From Pseudomonadota bacterium (GTDB taxonomy: Bacteria > Pseudomonadota > Gammaproteobacteria > Xanthomonadales > Xanthomonadaceae), in assembly GCA_023393895.1 (NCBI GenBank), contig JAEXBT010000216.1, forward strand, positions 1 through 9,500: a stretch of 9,500 bases of DNA, written 5' to 3'. Of the stretch, positions 7,243 through 9,500 are shown in pieces. The notes beneath the pieces are model-generated. The model was given only the letters and a program-made list of their open reading frames with translations. It had not been told where the DNA came from and did no database searches. The position numbers and the translations under genes are program-made. How positions within the stretch are numbered: position 1 is the stretch's first letter; every line of letters begins with the position of its first letter.

Positions 7243-8157
7243 ATGCGCCAGAATCCCACCCAAGATCCCTACGGCCGTCCGCGCCGTCGCGGTTTCAATC
7301 CGCGCCTGCTCATCCTGGCCGCGTTCGCGGCGTACGGGCTGTACTACTACTTCTCCAACCGCACGGTGGACCCGTACACCGGCGAGAAGGTGCTGATCGA
7401 CAAGAACATCGACGCGCAGCAGGAAGAGGCGTTGGGCCTGCAGGCGTTCGAGCAGGTCCTGCAGCAGGAGCAACCGGTTGATCCCAATTCGCAGATCTCG
7501 CAGGAGATCCGCACCATCGCCGCGCGCCTGGTCGACAAGGTGGACGAGGTCGAGGCCGCGCTGGCCGCCGAACGCGGCCTCAAGCCCGGCAACTTCGCCA
7601 AGGACTTCAACTGGCAGGTGGTGGTGCTGAACTCGCAGCAGGCCAACGCGTTCGCGCTGCCCGGCGGCAAGATGGCGGTTTATACGGGACTGGTGCCGAT
7701 CGCGCAGAACGCCGATGGCATGGCGGTGGTGATGGGCCACGAGATCGCCCACGCACTGATGCGCCACGGCGCCCAGCGCATGAGCCGCGGCAAGCTGGAG
7801 CAGGTGGCGGCGATGGGCGCGGCGGTCGGCGGTGTCGACCCGGGCGTGCAGCAGATGGTGTTCCAGGCCTACGGCGTGACTTCGCAGCTGCCGTACGCGC
7901 GTGGCCACGAAAGCCAGGCCGACGAGGTCGGGCTGATGCTGATGGCAGCCGCCTGCTTCAAGCCGGAAGAAGCCGTGCCGCTCTGGGAGCGGATGGCCCA
8001 GATGGCCGGTGGCAACTCCGGTCCCGAGTTCGCTTCCACTCATCCGAGCCCGGCCAGCCGCATCGAGCACCTGCGCTCGTTGCTGCCGAAGGCCAACGAG
8101 TATCGCCAGCGCTTCTGCACCGATGCGCCGGCGCCGGCTGGCAGTGGCAGCTTCTGA
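7243..8157 (+). CDS. M48 family zinc metallopeptidase, membrane-anchored
   Basis: 304 residues. A short basic N-terminus (PRRRG at 13-17) and one hydrophobic segment (about 20-37, ending in a YYYF cluster) predict an uncleaved signal anchor in the inner membrane with the catalytic domain in the periplasm. The zinc motif HEIAH is at 166-170 (ligands His166 and His170, catalytic Glu167). The third ligand is probably Glu223 in HESQADEVG, the ExxxD element of M48 enzymes. The tail keeps the family's STHPSPASRIEHL (265-277). The domain resembles LoiP/BepA-type periplasmic proteases of envelope quality control, but LoiP is a lipoprotein and BepA has a TPR tail, and neither feature is present here. 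The substrate is unknown. It follows the SUMF1 lipoprotein by 135 bp in the same direction with no visible terminator, so co-transcription is possible. A hairpin terminator follows its stop. Confidence 0.92.
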   Translation: MRQNPTQDPYGRPRRRGFNPRLLILAAFAAYGLYYYFSNRTVDPYTGEKVLIDKNIDAQQEEALGLQAFEQVLQQEQPVDPNSQISQEIRTIAARLVDKVDEVEAALAAERGLKPGNFAKDFNWQVVVLNSQQANAFALPGGKMAVYTGLVPIAQNADGMAVVMGHEIAHALMRHGAQRMSRGKLEQVAAMGAAVGGVDPGVQQMVFQAYGVTSQLPYARGHESQADEVGLMLMAAACFKPEEAVPLWERMAQMAGGNSGPEFASTHPSPASRIEHLRSLLPKANEYRQRFCTDAPAPAGSGSF

Positions 8158-8179
8158 TCGAACGTTCAGCAGCAGCATC

Positions 8180-8209
8180 AAAAAACGGGCCTTTCGGCCC
8201 GTTTTTTTT
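8180..8209. terminator. Bidirectional rho-independent terminator
   Basis: A six-A run (8180-8185), stem CGGGCC (8186-8191), loop TTTC, stem GGCCCG (8196-8201) and an eight-T run (8202-8209) form a symmetric hairpin of up to 12 pairs. On the plus strand it ends the M48 peptidase transcript 22 bases after the stop. On the minus strand the A run becomes a six-U tract, so it can also end the phaR-phbB transcript 20 bases after the small membrane protein. Confidence 0.92.
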
Positions 8210-8229
8210 CATGGGTTGACGCAGACTTG

Positions 8230-8400
8230 CTACAGCCCCTTCAGCAGCGAGCCGAGCACGAGCATGGCGAAGGCGGTGGTCATCATCCAGAACGCGTAGG
8301 GTGCCGCGGGCGCGAAGTAGCCGAGCTTGCCGGCGAGTGCGAGCGCACCGATCAGGAGTGCGATGAACCAGGTGGCGAAGGCCGGAGGCGTGAGTCTCAT
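8230..8400 (-). CDS. Small hydrophobic membrane protein (56 aa), function unknown
   Basis: ATG at 8400, TAG at 8230-8232. The peptide begins MRLTPPAFATWFIALLIGAL and ends in GSLLKGL. Two hydrophobic segments are clear, about 10-24 and 35-51, joined by a short turn containing Lys25 and two prolines (GKLGYFAPAAP). This predicts a two-helix inner-membrane hairpin with little outside the bilayer. The start is 17 bases after the phbB stop on the same strand, and the bidirectional terminator follows the stop, so it sits neatly as the last gene of the phaR-phbB unit. A GGA lies about 8 bases before the start, a modest ribosome site. I do not recognise a named family. A role linked to PHA granules or membranes is only suggested by position. 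Confidence 0.75.
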   Translation of the reverse strand: MRLTPPAFATWFIALLIGALALAGKLGYFAPAAPYAFWMMTTAFAMLVLGSLLKGL

Positions 8401-8417
8401 GCAAGGATCCGTGCAGG

Positions 8418-9179
8418 TCAGAAGCTGATGAAGAGTCCGCCATTGACTGGCAGGTTGGCCCCGGTGATGAAGCCGGCATCCTCAGCGACGAGGAAGTCGA
8501 CCGCGCGGGCGATCTCGCTGGGCTGGCCGAGCCGGCCGACCGGTACCTTCTCGACGATCTGCGCGCGCACCTCGTCGTTCATCGCCATCACCAGCGGTGT
8601 CTCGCAGTAACCGGGCGAGATCGAATTGACCGTGACGCCCTTGCGTGCGACCTCGCGCGCGAGCGCCATGGTGAAGCCGTGCATGCCGGCCTTCGCCGCC
8701 GAATAGTTGGTCTGGCCGAACTGGCCGGTCTGGCCATTGACCGAGCTGATGTTGACGATGCGGCCGAAGCCGCGCGCGCTCATGCCCTCGACCACGTGGC
8801 GGGTGAGGTTGAACACGCCGCCGAGGTTCACGTCGAGTACTGCGTCCCATTGCGCGGCGTCCATCTTCCGCAACGTGGTGTCGCGTGTGATGCCGGCGGC
8901 GTTGACGAGGATGTCGATGCGGCCATGGGTGGATTCGAGCTCGCGGGCGAAGCGGCCGCAGGCTTCGAAATCGGTCACGTCGAGTGGCTGGAAGACGGCG
9001 TCATGGCCGGCGAGTGCGGCTTCGAAGGCTTCGATGCGATGCGGTGCGCCGCCAAGGTCGACCGCGACCACGCGGTCGCCGCGCCGGGCGAGCGATTGGC
9101 AGATCGCCACGCCCAGTCCGCCCAGGCCACCGGTCACCACGGCGACGCGGCGTGCGTCCTGCCCGGTTTGCGAAGACAT
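8418..9179 (-). CDS. phbB: Acetoacetyl-CoA reductase (NADPH-dependent short-chain dehydrogenase)
   Basis: 253 residues. It reduces acetoacetyl-CoA to (R)-3-hydroxybutyryl-CoA, the monomer for poly-3-hydroxybutyrate, in the cytoplasm. The SDR fold is complete: TGGLGGLG cofactor loop (16-23), NAAG (93-96) and the tetrad Asn118, Ser146, Tyr159 and Lys163. These match Cupriavidus PhaB (Ser140, Tyr153, Lys157) with a constant offset of six. The segment ISSVNGQTGQFGQTNYSAAK (144-163) is nearly the same as in PhaB and separates it from FabG-type reductases. SPGYCETP (188-195) follows the PhaB pattern SPGYIATD. The start is the ATG at 9179; the open frame continues upstream to 9290, but that part is phaR read in another frame. 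The start codon overlaps the phaR stop by one base (TGATG), which favours translational coupling. FabG-like activity is a less likely alternative. Confidence 0.93.
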   Translation of the reverse strand: MSSQTGQDARRVAVVTGGLGGLGVAICQSLARRGDRVVAVDLGGAPHRIEAFEAALAGHDAVFQPLDVTDFEACGRFARELESTHGRIDILVNAAGITRDTTLRKMDAAQWDAVLDVNLGGVFNLTRHVVEGMSARGFGRIVNISSVNGQTGQFGQTNYSAAKAGMHGFTMALAREVARKGVTVNSISPGYCETPLVMAMNDEVRAQIVEKVPVGRLGQPSEIARAVDFLVAEDAGFITGANLPVNGGLFISF

Positions 9180-9500
9180 CAGCGCTTGCCGCCCTTGTCC
9201 TTGGCGTCGGCCGCCTGCCCGGCCATGAACTTCTGGAACTGGGTCCACGCGTCCAGGTTGCGTTCGGCCATCTGGTTCATCATCGACCACGGGGTCTGGC
9301 CGATCATGCCGCCGAGCTGCTGGCGGAACTGGCTTTGCTGCTCGAGGAAAAGCTGCATGGAGCGTTCGAGGTAATTGCCCATGAAGCCCTGCATGGAATC
9401 ACCGTAGAAACGGATGATCTGGCTGAGCAACTGGGTGGAAAGCACCGGCTCGCCCCCCTGTTCCTGCTCGGCGATGATCTGCAGCAGCACCTGGCGGGTC
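9179..9500 (-). CDS. phaR: Polyhydroxyalkanoate synthesis repressor PhaR, C-terminal part (start outside window)
   Basis: About 106 residues are visible, from TRQVLLQIIAEQE at the right edge to AKDKGGKR before the TGA at 9179-9181. The start and the N-terminal DNA-binding domain (normally with an IKKYPNRRLYDT-like motif) lie beyond base 9500; family members are usually about 180-200 residues. The visible part matches the PHB accumulation-regulator domain: LLQII, then LLSQIIRFYGDSMQGFMGNYLERS, quoted here only in part, and an amphipathic Gln/Phe/Met-rich tail. PhaR binds promoters of phasin and other PHA genes and is released when it binds nascent polymer. Its stop overlaps the phbB start, placing repressor and reductase in one transcript. 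The last residues are Lys/Asp/Gly-rich and look disordered. The GTG at 9490 is internal and is not the start. Confidence 0.9.
   Translation of the reverse strand, partial: TRQVLLQIIAEQEQGGEPVLSTQLLSQIIRFYGDSMQGFMGNYLERSMQLFLEQQSQFRQQLGGMIGQTPWSMMNQMAERNLDAWTQFQKFMAGQAADAKDKGGKR

Noticed and set aside
7159..8181. A 340-codon minus-strand open frame opposite the M48 peptidase
   Set aside because: It is low-complexity, Leu/Arg/His-rich antisense sequence and runs into the terminator; the plus frame has HEIAH and a ribosome site.
8679..9374. Plus-strand open frames opposite phbB and phaR
   Set aside because: These are shadows of two well-supported minus-strand genes and show no family motif.
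1..9500. Defence island, prophage, insertion sequence, CRISPR or tRNA content
   Set aside because: I saw no repeats of the needed kind, no transposase or integrase motifs, no tRNA-like cloverleaf, and no change in base composition across the window.

Overview
The window looks like ordinary chromosome from a GC-rich gammaproteobacterium, most likely Xanthomonadales/Lysobacteraceae (Lysobacter, Luteimonas or a relative). That placement is an inference from three things: an Oar-type TonB-dependent receptor, a PhaR repressor directly followed by an acetoacetyl-CoA reductase, and high-GC codon use throughout. No RNA genes, insertion sequences, CRISPR arrays, phage genes or other signs of recent transfer are visible, and I see no convincing new multi-gene system.

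Layout: (1) 1-2438, plus strand, the C-terminal part of a large Oar-like TonB-dependent outer-membrane receptor, cut by the left edge and followed by a strong hairpin terminator. (2) 2518-4113, plus strand, a secreted serine hydrolase of the beta-lactamase/penicillin-binding fold with a C-terminal DUF3471-like domain. (3) 4116-5195, minus strand, ribonuclease D, meeting the hydrolase tail to tail with a 2-bp gap. (4) 5242-7107, plus strand, divergent from rnd across 46 bp, a predicted lipoprotein with a long helical N-terminal half and a C-terminal sulfatase-modifying-factor (SUMF1/FGE) domain that lacks both catalytic cysteines. (5) 7243-8157, plus strand, a membrane-anchored M48 zinc metallopeptidase, ending at a terminator that can work in both directions. 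(6) On the minus strand from the right edge, an operon of phaR (partial, 9179 to beyond 9500), phbB (8418-9179) and a 56-residue two-helix membrane protein (8230-8400).

The left and middle genes mostly act at the cell envelope: outer-membrane import, a periplasmic hydrolase, a lipoprotein and a periplasmic protease. Ribonuclease D is the RNA-processing exception among them. The right-hand operon concerns polyhydroxyalkanoate metabolism: PhaR represses storage-polymer genes and binds polymer, and PhbB makes the (R)-3-hydroxybutyryl-CoA monomer. phaR and phbB overlap by one base, so the regulator and enzyme are probably made together. The features most worth a second look are the cysteine-less SUMF1 lipoprotein, the small membrane protein at the end of the PHA operon, and the terminator very close to the serine hydrolase start.
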